From Bacillota bacterium (GTDB lineage Bacteria; Bacillota; Clostridia; Acetivibrionales; DTU013), in contig JAEYRF010000159.1 in the NCBI GenBank assembly GCA_023409615.1, forward strand, positions 1 through 26,248: a stretch of DNA of 26,248 nucleotides, given 5' to 3'. The first letter of the stretch is position 1. Each line of letters begins with the position of its first letter. Below, one piece after another: positions 7,299-14,470 of this stretch. The notes beneath the pieces are model-generated. The model was not told where the DNA came from. It made no database searches and was given only the letters and a program-made list of their open reading frames with translations. A program made the position numbers and the translations under genes.

Positions 7299-8513
7299 AT
7301 GAACTTTTCCGAAAGCTTCAGACAGGCACTAGATAGCCTTAAAGCAAATAAACTGCGCTCTATTCTTACTATGCTCGGGATAGTGATGGGTGTGTTTTCC
7401 ATTATTACGATCATGGCACTGAGTAGTGCTACAGAGAATTATATGAACGCTCAGTTCGAGAAAATAGGTGCGAATACTATAAGCATCAGCTACAAAAACA
7501 TGACTGTTGATAGAAGAAATTGGCTGACACTGGAGGATATGGAGTATATAAAAAAGGTCGCACCCGAGATAAAAAATATTGCTACATATATACAACGCAC
7601 AGGAACGCTTCGTATTGGGGAAAAAACAAAGGATGCCGTCATATTGGGCGTTTCCTCACAGTATAAAAATTTTGATTTGATCGAAATGAAATATGGTCGG
7701 TTTATAAATGAATTTGATGTTAACAAAAGAATGAAATCTATAATTGTAGATGAATTATTTGTTAAAAAGTTTTTTAAGGAAGGTCAGGATATCGTAGGAG
7801 AGATAATCTCTTTAAAAACCACATCCGGAAGTTCGGCCAACCTGAAGGTAATAGGTGTGAAAAGCAGCGGTGACGACATGTTTGAAGGTATGATGGAAAG
7901 CGATATGTTCCCTGCAATTATCTATATGCCGATTACTGCAGTCCAATCATTGTATCCTAATAGCGAGAGACTCGATTCCATTAGTGTTTCACTTGTAGAG
8001 AAGGATAAGCTGCGTGATGTGGGCAGGCGGATCATCGACAGCCTTGAACTCAAACGCGGCGAGGAGGACTTGTATCTTGCCCAGAATTCTGCTGATATTC
8101 AAAAGGCCTTCAGTGATGTACTTGGTGTTGTGTCATCAATACTGCTGGTCATTGCCATTATTACTCTGATAGTAGGCGGAATAGGTATTGTAAATATTCT
8201 TTTGGTATCTGTAACAGAGAGAATTCGAGAGATCGGTATCAGAAAAGCTTTAGGTGCCCAGAAAAAGGATATTATATTACAGTTTATAACGGAATCAATT
8301 ATCATGACGGGTATAAGTGGTCTACTTGGTATTTTACTTGGTATAATTGCCGGAGGCATCATATCATCACTGGTCAACATTCCTCCTGTTGTTGATATTA
8401 AGGTTATCACACTGGCTTTTCTTGGTTCAGTCGCACTGGGCCTTATTTTCGGGGTCTATCCGGCAAAACGCGCCGCGGATCTGGATCCGATAGAATCCCT
8501 GAGATACGAGTAA
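7299..8513 (+). CDS. ABC transporter permease, MacB/FtsX type
   Basis: The 404-residue protein has the MacB topology: a first membrane helix (LTMLGIVMGVFSIITIMALS, about 24-43), a large extracytoplasmic MacB-PCD domain (about 45-270), and three C-terminal helices (about 274-300, 326-358 and 372-393). The conserved VTERIREIGIRKALGA coupling-helix motif contacts the ATPase. The ending GVYPAKRAADLDPIESLRYE is typical of the family. SD AAGGAGA (7281-7287) lies 11 nt before ATG 7299. With the ATPase, YIP1 and adaptor genes it forms a complete export machine, probably for an antimicrobial peptide, lipid, toxin or antibiotic. The sequence does not tell which. No regulator gene is adjacent. Confidence 0.93.
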   Translation: MNFSESFRQALDSLKANKLRSILTMLGIVMGVFSIITIMALSSATENYMNAQFEKIGANTISISYKNMTVDRRNWLTLEDMEYIKKVAPEIKNIATYIQRTGTLRIGEKTKDAVILGVSSQYKNFDLIEMKYGRFINEFDVNKRMKSIIVDELFVKKFFKEGQDIVGEIISLKTTSGSSANLKVIGVKSSGDDMFEGMMESDMFPAIIYMPITAVQSLYPNSERLDSISVSLVEKDKLRDVGRRIIDSLELKRGEEDLYLAQNSADIQKAFSDVLGVVSSILLVIAIITLIVGGIGIVNILLVSVTERIREIGIRKALGAQKKDIILQFITESIIMTGISGLLGILLGIIAGGIISSLVNIPPVVDIKVITLAFLGSVALGLIFGVYPAKRAADLDPIESLRYE

Positions 8514-8543
8514 GAGTCAGTCAAGCACAGAATTAATAATTAT

Positions 8544-8599
8544 GCACCCGTTCCTAACATCAGCCATATAATACACAGGGTAAAGGTGATGACGGGTGC
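8544..8599 (+). promoter_or_regulatory. Inverted repeat enclosing the start codon of the decarboxylase gene, with a possible -10 in the loop
   Basis: GCACCCGT (8544-8551) is perfectly complementary to ACGGGTGC (8592-8599), and the right arm contains the GTG start (8596-8598). In a read-through transcript from the ABC cassette the 8-bp stem could mask the start, with the SD AAAGGTGAT (8582-8590) in the 40-nt loop. The loop also holds TATAAT (8567-8572), but the hexamer 17 bp upstream is a poor -35. A transcript from that -10 would lack the left arm and be free to translate. Pairing is seen; regulation is inferred. Confidence 0.4.
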
Positions 8600-10047
8600 G
8601 GGTAAATCAGAATAGGACACCGCTTTTTGATGCGGTGAAGAAATATGTCAGTGATGAAGTGATTCCCTTCCATGTCCCTGGTCACAAGCAGGGCAGGGGA
8701 ATCCGGGAAATGGTAGAGTATATAGGAGAGAAAGCACTCCGGATGGATGTTAATGGCATGGAAGATCTTGATTTTGCCAACAATCCAACCGGAGTTATTC
8801 TTGATGCTCAAAAGCTGATGGCTCATTTGTTCAGCGCAGAGTATGCCTGGTTTCTTGTCAACGGAACGACATCCGGCGTTCAGACAATGATTCTAAGCAC
8901 ATGTGAGCCGGGAGATAAGATCATACTTCCCAGAAACGCTCACAGATCAACGATAGGCGGGATTATTCTCAGTGGTGCAATGCCCATATATGTGCAACCT
9001 GAGTTCAATGCAGAACTGGGGATCGCTATGGGTGTTTCTGTTGAGAGCATTAAAAGAGCAATAGAAAAAAATCCACATGCGAAGGCTGTATTCATCATTA
9101 ATCCTACATATTACGGCATGTCTTCCGATATTAAATCCATTGTCAGAATTGCACACAGGCACGATATGGCTGTACTTACAGATGAAGCCCATGGCGCTCA
9201 TATGTTATTTCATGATGATTTTCCACTCACAGCAATGGAAGTCGGAGCTGATATGAGTGCTGTCAGTATCCACAAGACGGCAGGATCCCTTACTCAAAGC
9301 TCAGTTTTGCTTTCAAGGGGAGGGCTGATATCTAAGGACAGTATCACTCACTCACTTGGACTGACCTTTACATCAAGCGCATCATATTTGCTGATGTGTT
9401 CTCTGGATATTGCGAGGAAGCAATTAGCCACAAGAGGCGCACAAATGCTTGACGATACTCTTAAGTTGGCAAGATGGACCAGGGAAGAAATCAACAAGAT
9501 CGACGGGCTTCATGCATTTGGACGGGAACTGTCTGGAAAGCCCGGCTGCTTTGATTTTGATGAAACAAAGCTGGGAGTATATGTTGGAAAAACCGGCTAC
9601 ACCGGTTACCAGATCGAGTCATTGCTTAGAGAAAAATATAATATTCAGATCGAGATGTCAGATTTATATAATATACTGGCAATACTGTCCCTGGGTGATG
9701 GCCCGGAGGAGGTGGAATCATTGGTTCGTGCTTTGAGGGAGATTGCTTCCACTAGAAGCGATAATACTCATACAAGTGATTTTATTATTCCGGAAAGCCC
9801 GGAAATGATTGTCACTCCAAGAGATGCCTTTTATAATGCCAAGAAAAGTGTCTTGCTGGAGAATGCATGTGGTGAGATTGCCGGAGAGATGGTAATGGCA
9901 TACCCGCCTGGAATCCCTGTCATTTGTCCGGGTGAGAGGATAACACATGATATTATAGAGTATATCAAACTGCTGAAGGAGCAGCCGTGTGAGCTTCAGG
10001 GCACTATAGACCCTAAACTTGATCACATCCTTGTCCTGGGTACATAA
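8596..10047 (+). CDS. PLP-dependent Orn/Lys/Arg decarboxylase-family protein (SpeA/YaaO-like)
   Basis: The 483-residue fold-type I PLP enzyme matches the short Gram-positive basic amino acid decarboxylases. The N-terminus TPLFDAVKKYVSDEVIPFHV followed by PGHKQGRG is characteristic. The phosphate-binding NGTTSGVQTM, the PLP-nitrogen Asp196 in TDEAHGAH, and the Schiff-base Lys227 in SVSIHKTAGSLTQSS are present. The C-terminal Orn/Lys/Arg domain (PGIPVICPGERIT) completes it. It should decarboxylate lysine, arginine or ornithine to a polyamine; substrate cannot be assigned. GTG 8596 is the start, with AAAGGTGAT at good spacing; no in-frame ATG exists upstream. It follows the ABC permease by 82 bp. 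The presence of ymfF/ymfH-like genes in the same window makes a role in EF-P modification worth considering. Confidence 0.9.
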   Translation: MRVNQNRTPLFDAVKKYVSDEVIPFHVPGHKQGRGIREMVEYIGEKALRMDVNGMEDLDFANNPTGVILDAQKLMAHLFSAEYAWFLVNGTTSGVQTMILSTCEPGDKIILPRNAHRSTIGGIILSGAMPIYVQPEFNAELGIAMGVSVESIKRAIEKNPHAKAVFIINPTYYGMSSDIKSIVRIAHRHDMAVLTDEAHGAHMLFHDDFPLTAMEVGADMSAVSIHKTAGSLTQSSVLLSRGGLISKDSITHSLGLTFTSSASYLLMCSLDIARKQLATRGAQMLDDTLKLARWTREEINKIDGLHAFGRELSGKPGCFDFDETKLGVYVGKTGYTGYQIESLLREKYNIQIEMSDLYNILAILSLGDGPEEVESLVRALREIASTRSDNTHTSDFIIPESPEMIVTPRDAFYNAKKSVLLENACGEIAGEMVMAYPPGIPVICPGERITHDIIEYIKLLKEQPCELQGTIDPKLDHILVLGT

Positions 10048-10055
10048 CGGCGTAT

Positions 10056-10099
10056 TGGGGCTTACCCCCATTTGAAATTGATGGGCTGTGTTCAATTTC
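10056..10099. terminator. Candidate bidirectional terminator between convergent genes
   Basis: Two hairpins lie in the 54-bp gap between the convergent decarboxylase and EamA genes. TGGGG/CCCCA (10056-10070) has a 5-nt loop, and GAAATTGA (10074-10081)/TCAATTTC (10092-10099) has a 10-nt loop. Neither is followed by a long T-run on either strand (ATTTAT on plus), so efficiency is doubtful, but location and pairing fit a shared terminator. Confidence 0.45.
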
Positions 10100-10101
10100 A
10101 T

Positions 10102-10545
10102 TTATATGATCAGGATGATCCCGGCAATTACTAATCCGGCGCCGATAACCCGTAACAGAGTCAGTTGTTCTCCAAGGAACAGTATTGAGCATAGGATGGT
10201 GATCAGAGGTGAGCTTGACATGATAATTGTAACCAATGATACATCTCCTTTTTTTAATGCGGCATAATATGCAAGATCTCCAACCAGTGTTGCCAGCAAG
10301 GCTTCCGTACCGATCAGCCACCATGTGCCGGCAGGGATCTTACTGACGTTTGAGAAATTCCCACTGAGAATCACCCAGCCGGAAACTACACTAGCTGCAA
10401 ATATAGTTCGAAGAACCAGACCGGCTACAGGATCGATCCCTTTGAGTGCAGCTTTGGCAAATACGGGTGCGATACCCCAGCAAATCATGCCGAAGAGTGC
10501 TAGAAATACCACAATTTTCTTCTGACCTCCATTTATTACCGCCAT
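10102..10545 (-). CDS. Single-domain EamA/DMT-family transporter
   Basis: The 147-residue protein is one EamA domain with five hydrophobic helices: ALFGMICWGIAPVFAKAAL, VAGLVLRTIFAASVVSGWVIL, WWLIGTEALLATLVGDLAYY, VTIIMSSSPLITILCSILFL and a C-terminal VIGAGLVIAGIILII. The FLGEQLTLLRVIGAGLVIAG ending is the family hallmark. Most DMT transporters carry two such domains (about 290 residues), so this one probably works as a homodimer, as known for short EamA and SMR relatives. Start: ATG 10545 has only a weak AGAG upstream. GGAGGT just inside the frame could serve an in-frame GTG about 21 codons shorter in spacing terms, so the N-terminus is uncertain. It is transcribed against the decarboxylase and divergently from the VanW gene. 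Substrate unknown. Confidence 0.85.
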   Translation of the reverse strand: MAVINGGQKKIVVFLALFGMICWGIAPVFAKAALKGIDPVAGLVLRTIFAASVVSGWVILSGNFSNVSKIPAGTWWLIGTEALLATLVGDLAYYAALKKGDVSLVTIIMSSSPLITILCSILFLGEQLTLLRVIGAGLVIAGIILII

Positions 10546-10569
10546 TTTTCTCTAAACACCCCTTCAACA

Positions 10570-10599
10570 ATGACAATATGAAAATTCTTAAAATATTAT
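10570..10599 (+). promoter_or_regulatory. Candidate promoter for the VanW gene
   Basis: ATGACA (10570-10575) and TATTAT (10594-10599) are separated by 18 bp, each one mismatch from the sigma-A consensus. They lie in the 107-bp divergent gap between the EamA gene and vanW and would give a leader of about 47 nt before ATG 10653. No experimental support. Confidence 0.4.
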
Positions 10600-10652
10600 T
10601 ACTGGAATTTATTTTTAGTGTATTTAATGATGACGAAGTAAAAGATAGCTGT

Positions 10653-11540
10653 ATGAAAAAATGGAGACAGAAAGCAGAAATAATTATTTTAGTTGTTATA
10701 ATGACGTTCAGCCTTTCCCTGACTGCATCGGCCGTACCCAAAAGCACTGAGGAAATAATCGAAGAGGGCATTAGTGTTGAGTTGGTTTCCGGGTCTACGA
10801 GAGGAATGCCATGGGAACGAGATGAGGAATTTTTAAATGCAAGGCTTCGAAATGGCACAAGCGTGCTCTTGGGCGGGTACAGGACAGTTTTGCGTGATCC
10901 GCTGCCGGGAGAGGAATACAATGTGCATCTTGCGGCAAGTATGCTGGCAGGTAAAGTGATAAAGCAAGGGGAGGTTTTTTCGCAAAATGAAGCAATTGGT
11001 CCATATACGGAAGATAAGGGCTTCCAAAAAGGCCCAACCTATATAGGTACAACATTGACAATAACAATCGGAGGAGGTGTTTGCAAAATTGCATCTACCC
11101 TTTATAATGTTGCGGTACTTTCCAATCTAAAAATTGTAGAAAGGCACAATCATACGATGCCTGTTCCGTATGTACCATATGGACAGGATGCCACTGTGGC
11201 ATATGGTATAAAAGACATCAGATTCCTGAATGATAGCGGTTCTGATATCATGATTTGGGCACAGGGGGTTGATAATATTTTGTACATGGCTTTTTACGGC
11301 GGACAGCCGGGTCCTGCGGTGGAGTGGACACATCAGGTGCTGGAGATAAGAAAGGCTCCTGTAGTGTATAAAACGAATCAGCAGATTGCTCCCGGGGAAC
11401 AGAAGCTGCTTGTTGAGGGTATGGATGGAGCGATAGTTAAATCCTGGGTCACTATTCTTAAGCCGGACAGCACTGAAACTAAATATATGGGCATGAGCAA
11501 CTATTTACCTATGCCGCATCTCATGGAGAAAGGACCCTGA
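10653..11540 (+). CDS. Secreted VanW-family protein
   Basis: The 295-residue protein starts with a signal peptide (MKKWRQ, then a hydrophobic core AEIIILVVIMTFSLSLT ending in ASA, residues 1-28). The VanW domain follows: GEVFSQNEAIGPYTEDKGF, the central GGGVCKIASTLYNVAVLSNL, and ERHNHTMPVPYVPYGQDATV. VanW proteins occur in some vanB-type vancomycin resistance clusters and widely as chromosomal surface proteins in Clostridia; their function is unsettled. The central motif has Lys (VCKIAST) where I would expect Gln. No G5 or peptidoglycan-binding domain is attached, and no van genes are nearby. I chose ATG 10653 for the signal peptide. The frame stays open upstream (ATG 10578 is possible) but would add a non-signal-like extension. 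The SD is weak. Confidence 0.82.
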   Translation: MKKWRQKAEIIILVVIMTFSLSLTASAVPKSTEEIIEEGISVELVSGSTRGMPWERDEEFLNARLRNGTSVLLGGYRTVLRDPLPGEEYNVHLAASMLAGKVIKQGEVFSQNEAIGPYTEDKGFQKGPTYIGTTLTITIGGGVCKIASTLYNVAVLSNLKIVERHNHTMPVPYVPYGQDATVAYGIKDIRFLNDSGSDIMIWAQGVDNILYMAFYGGQPGPAVEWTHQVLEIRKAPVVYKTNQQIAPGEQKLLVEGMDGAIVKSWVTILKPDSTETKYMGMSNYLPMPHLMEKGP

Positions 11541-11613
11541 GTAATTATCTGGAATAATCCTGTCATCCGGGAATAACATCTTACTGAATGCTGTTTGATG
11601 AGGTCGGAGTTTG

Positions 11614-12819
11614 ATGCAAAAGGCTGACAGGCCATTCTCCTTTTTTCTTGCAGGTCAGGGGGTTCTTGACCTTGGAGAATCCATAAGATTTATAGCCGTC
11701 ACAGTTCTAATATATAACCTCAGCGGTTCAGGTATTTCTGCTGCAACAGGTGTTGCACTTTCAGCACTGCCGGGTATCCTGCTTTCTCCCTTTGCAGGTG
11801 TGCTTGGTGATAGGAGTGTTGAGGGAAAAATGCTGCTGCAGATCGATCTGATCAGATTTTTGGTCACTCCTCTATTTTTGCTGGCCGACCGAATCTTGTA
11901 TGTTTATTTGCTTTTAATCTTAATATCACTTCTGGACGTTTTCTATATTCCGGCTAAAAGAAAATTTATTTTAGGCATGACCGGGAGAAAAGATGCAATG
12001 AAGGCCAATTCGATGCTGACAGGTGTGAATGGAGCGGCTTATCTGGCGGGTCCGCTGTTGACGGGTTATCTCACGGACAGGTGTGGGCATACGCCTGCTG
12101 TTATCATTGCTGCCGGGTGTTGTTTCGTCTCCGCTATCATGACATGGCTGTGCATGATTGCGGCGAAAGACCAAAGAATTGTTCCCGGCCGGGAGGCCAT
12201 TTCCTGCAGAAATCGTTATAGCGGAAGGACAGAATTCACCAGGGTACTTGAATACTGCCGCACTGATTATCGAATCGTGGAATTATTGTGTATTGGTATT
12301 ATAATTGGATTTTGCACGCTTTTGGTCAATTTGTCTTTCTATCCCTACGCCTTTGATTTGCTGAAGGTCACAGCCAAAGGATGGGGACTGATGATCAGCA
12401 TTTACTATGGAACAAATTTGATTGCTATGTTGTTGGTTCGATGTTGCGAAAAACGTTTGGATGGACACGAGGCGAAGATTTTTTATGCATGTTTGATCGT
12501 GGCTTCGCTGATCTGGCTTATTTATGCTTTTACAGGAGATTATGGCATCGTATTACTGCTGCAGCTTACAGAAGGTACTATTTTAGCTGGCTGTGGGATA
12601 GTTCTTGTCTCCAGATTCCAAAGAATCATAGAAAAGAGATATATGGCGAGGATTACAGCGCTCAATGAACTCTTTAGCAGCATTGGAAAGCTCTCAGGCA
12701 TGGCCTGTATGGTACTGATCCTGCGCAGATTTTCATTCAACGGAGTGTTTATCTTCAGCAGTATAATTATGCTGTTGTTTGCAGGCTTTGGGATGATAAG
12801 ATCAAGGAGGTGGAATTAA
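11614..12819 (+). CDS. MFS transporter, probable drug/macrolide-type exporter
   Basis: The 401-residue protein has the twelve-helix pattern of the major facilitator superfamily. The N-terminal FSFFLAGQGVLDLGESIRFI region, SALPGILLSPFAGVLGDR (a motif-A-like loop after helix 2), and a second half starting near the long loop RIVPGREAISCRNRYSGR resemble MefA/YfiS-type proton antiporters. Such proteins export small molecules, but the substrate is not readable. ATG 11614 is preceded by GAGGT at 9 nt and GGAG at 4 nt; in-frame TTG 11611 abuts the GGAG and is less likely. Its TAA overlaps the stop of the convergent diguanylate cyclase gene. It may share a transcript with vanW, 73 bp upstream, as no clear terminator separates them. 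Confidence 0.87.
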   Translation: MQKADRPFSFFLAGQGVLDLGESIRFIAVTVLIYNLSGSGISAATGVALSALPGILLSPFAGVLGDRSVEGKMLLQIDLIRFLVTPLFLLADRILYVYLLLILISLLDVFYIPAKRKFILGMTGRKDAMKANSMLTGVNGAAYLAGPLLTGYLTDRCGHTPAVIIAAGCCFVSAIMTWLCMIAAKDQRIVPGREAISCRNRYSGRTEFTRVLEYCRTDYRIVELLCIGIIIGFCTLLVNLSFYPYAFDLLKVTAKGWGLMISIYYGTNLIAMLLVRCCEKRLDGHEAKIFYACLIVASLIWLIYAFTGDYGIVLLLQLTEGTILAGCGIVLVSRFQRIIEKRYMARITALNELFSSIGKLSGMACMVLILRRFSFNGVFIFSSIIMLLFAGFGMIRSRRWN

Positions 12820-14009
12820 TAGAAATTCAGATGCGACACCGCATTTCTGCCCTTCTGTTTCGATATGTAGAGTCCTTTGTCCGCTGCCTCGACTAGTTCC
12901 TTGACAGTATTAGCATCAGATGGGTAGGATGCAATGCCGATTGAAATAGTATAGTGAGGAGAATGAGACATTTCAACGCGTTTTCTGAAGCGTTCTGCTA
13001 TCAAAATAGCCTGTTTTGCTCCGGTCCCGGGTAGAACAACTGCGAATTCATCTCCGCCGTATCTTCCAATCAGATCCACATCTCTCAAACTGTTTCTGAG
13101 GGTAGAGGACAGTTCTTTAATACATTTATCTCCTATGACATGACCATAAGTATCATTTATATCTTTAAAGTTATCTATATCAAGCATTAAAAAGGAGCAT
13201 TCCGATTTTGACTTTTGGGTAATCAATTTATCAATAGATTCCATTAGTGCAGTCTTGTTAAGTACCTGAGACATAGCATCGGTCTTAGAGATGTGTACTA
13301 ATTTCTGGTTGACCTTTTCTATTTCAAGCATTCTTTTTTTAACCTCAAATTCAATTGAACGGTTGAGCTCAGAAAGCTTCTTATTATTTTCGACTGAAGT
13401 TGTAAGGATCGACTGCAGGTAAACCTGATAGAAGAAACGCAGAAATACTGTATAGGCGATGATTTTTAATACCGGTGAAGCGATAATGAATAGTGACTGC
13501 CAAAGGTAGTATTGCAGGAAGGCAGATACTAGAAGAATGAAAACTGCCTTAAACACCAGATCTAGTTCCTTGCTTTTTCGTATAAGATACAGAATAAGGA
13601 GTGACAGTACTATTAAGATCGATAAACAAAGGGTCCGGCTTAAGAGAATATCACGGACTTTATCGGAGACGATGATACCCAACAGTATAATTGCAGGAGC
13701 CATTACCATAGCAATATGAGATGAGACCACAAACTTTTTATTTAATTTACCAAGCAGGAGTATTGTGAAAAGCAACATTAGCATCGGCTCTGCAGTTTGC
13801 ATAAAAATAACCGAGAGTGTGTCGTGATTTAGCAATAAAGCTGCCGCATGAAACAGAAAAACCGGAATGAAGGAAGCTCCATATATTTTCGATTGTTTAT
13901 CGGCATCCCTGAACCAAATTGTCATGACTAATATGCAGAATGAAAAACATAGCGCGGTCAGAGTTGAGAGTAAGATCGCAGTATCTTGTATTTGTAGTAG
14001 TAATTGCAT
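12816..14009 (-). CDS. Membrane-bound diguanylate cyclase (GGDEF domain)
   Basis: The 397-residue protein makes the second messenger cyclic di-GMP from two GTP. Residues 1-200 form about seven or eight hydrophobic helices without a recognisable sensor motif. A short coiled coil (about 205-240) leads into the GGDEF domain. The metal-binding DIDNFKDINDTYGH (277-290) and the intact catalytic GGDEF (318-322) are present. RDVD at 309-312, five residues before the signature, is a canonical RxxD inhibitory site, so product feedback is expected. The C-terminal ISIGIASYPSD and ADKGLYISKQKGRN blocks are also typical. ATG 14009 has GGAGG at a normal distance. A small membrane-protein gene lies 93 bp upstream on the same strand and is probably co-transcribed. 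No EAL or HD-GYP partner lies in the window. Confidence 0.93.
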   Translation of the reverse strand: MQLLLQIQDTAILLSTLTALCFSFCILVMTIWFRDADKQSKIYGASFIPVFLFHAAALLLNHDTLSVIFMQTAEPMLMLLFTILLLGKLNKKFVVSSHIAMVMAPAIILLGIIVSDKVRDILLSRTLCLSILIVLSLLILYLIRKSKELDLVFKAVFILLVSAFLQYYLWQSLFIIASPVLKIIAYTVFLRFFYQVYLQSILTTSVENNKKLSELNRSIEFEVKKRMLEIEKVNQKLVHISKTDAMSQVLNKTALMESIDKLITQKSKSECSFLMLDIDNFKDINDTYGHVIGDKCIKELSSTLRNSLRDVDLIGRYGGDEFAVVLPGTGAKQAILIAERFRKRVEMSHSPHYTISIGIASYPSDANTVKELVEAADKGLYISKQKGRNAVSHLNFY

Positions 14010-14102
14010 TTGTATCCTCCGATCATTTTTTGCGGAAAAGTGAGACTATGCTAAATATCGGATACAATTGCAGAATATATTACTCAAACCTTATATGAAT
14101 TC

Positions 14103-14276
14103 CTATCGCCGCCATTTTCTTATCATATATCCACAGAATAATCCCTCAATAAAAACCAGCCCGAGCAATCCGGCTGCTGCTCCAAGGCTGAGATCAACAA
14201 TTCGATCCTTTTGTTCACAAGAGTTTTCTTTCTTCCTTTGTGTGATCGGATACTTCCTTGTCATGCTATAGCGCAT
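14103..14276 (-). CDS. Small single-pass membrane protein upstream of the diguanylate cyclase (57 residues)
   Basis: A 58-codon frame on the minus strand starts with ATG at 14276-14274, with a perfect GGAGG (14284-14288) 7 nt upstream, and ends with TAG at 14105-14103. The product begins with a basic, polar segment (RYSMTRKYPITQRKKENSCE), then carries one hydrophobic helix (about residues 26-52: IVDLSLGAAAGLLGLVFIEG, LFCGYMI) and ends in RKWRR. Codon use resembles the neighbours. The tail of basic residues suggests a fixed orientation in the membrane. I do not recognise the family. It lies 93 bp before the cyclase ATG with no terminator between, so co-transcription and a functional link to c-di-GMP signalling are plausible but inferred. 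Confidence 0.7.
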   Translation of the reverse strand: MRYSMTRKYPITQRKKENSCEQKDRIVDLSLGAAAGLLGLVFIEGLFCGYMIRKWRR

Positions 14277-14381
14277 ATAAAATCCTCCATTAAGCTTTTA
14301 GATGGTGATTTTATTATTCCCGTATATGGACAGAATATCAGGTCGATATGTAATTTGACCAAGTATTATTTTTTCCAGATA

Positions 14382-14411
14382 TTGAATACAATCATGCTTA
14401 TTTATTATACT
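14382..14411 (+). promoter_or_regulatory. Candidate promoter for the ymfF-ymfH-lgt operon, overlapping a divergent -10
   Basis: TTGAAT (14382-14387) and TATACT (14406-14411), 18 bp apart, form a reasonable sigma-A promoter for the downstream plus-strand genes. On the minus strand TATAAT (14409-14404) overlaps it and could serve the small membrane protein and diguanylate cyclase, although its -35 is poor. The two -10 elements share four base pairs. Confidence 0.45.
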
Positions 14412-14470
14412 ATATATATTGCAGGAATTTTGTAATAAAAACTACATTGCAACAGGAAAGGAAGGTACTG

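Noticed and set aside
8567..8572. Confident promoter call for TATAAT upstream of the decarboxylase
   Set aside because: The -10 is perfect but no -35 better than 3 of 6 matches lies 16-18 bp upstream, and there is no TGn extension, so it is kept only as part of the regulatory entry.
10653..11540. Vancomycin resistance locus suggested by VanW
   Set aside because: No vanR/S/H/B/X genes nearby; VanW-family proteins are common in Clostridia without resistance clusters.
14068..14271. Plus-strand 67-codon frame between the cyclase and ymfF
   Set aside because: No SD, low-complexity product, and it is antisense to the better supported minus-strand small membrane protein (14103-14276) with perfect GGAGG.
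14277..14400. Possible c-di-GMP riboswitch in the leader of the small protein/cyclase transcript
   Set aside because: Only a 4-bp GGTC/GACC pairing is visible; none of the conserved c-di-GMP aptamer sequence blocks can be found.
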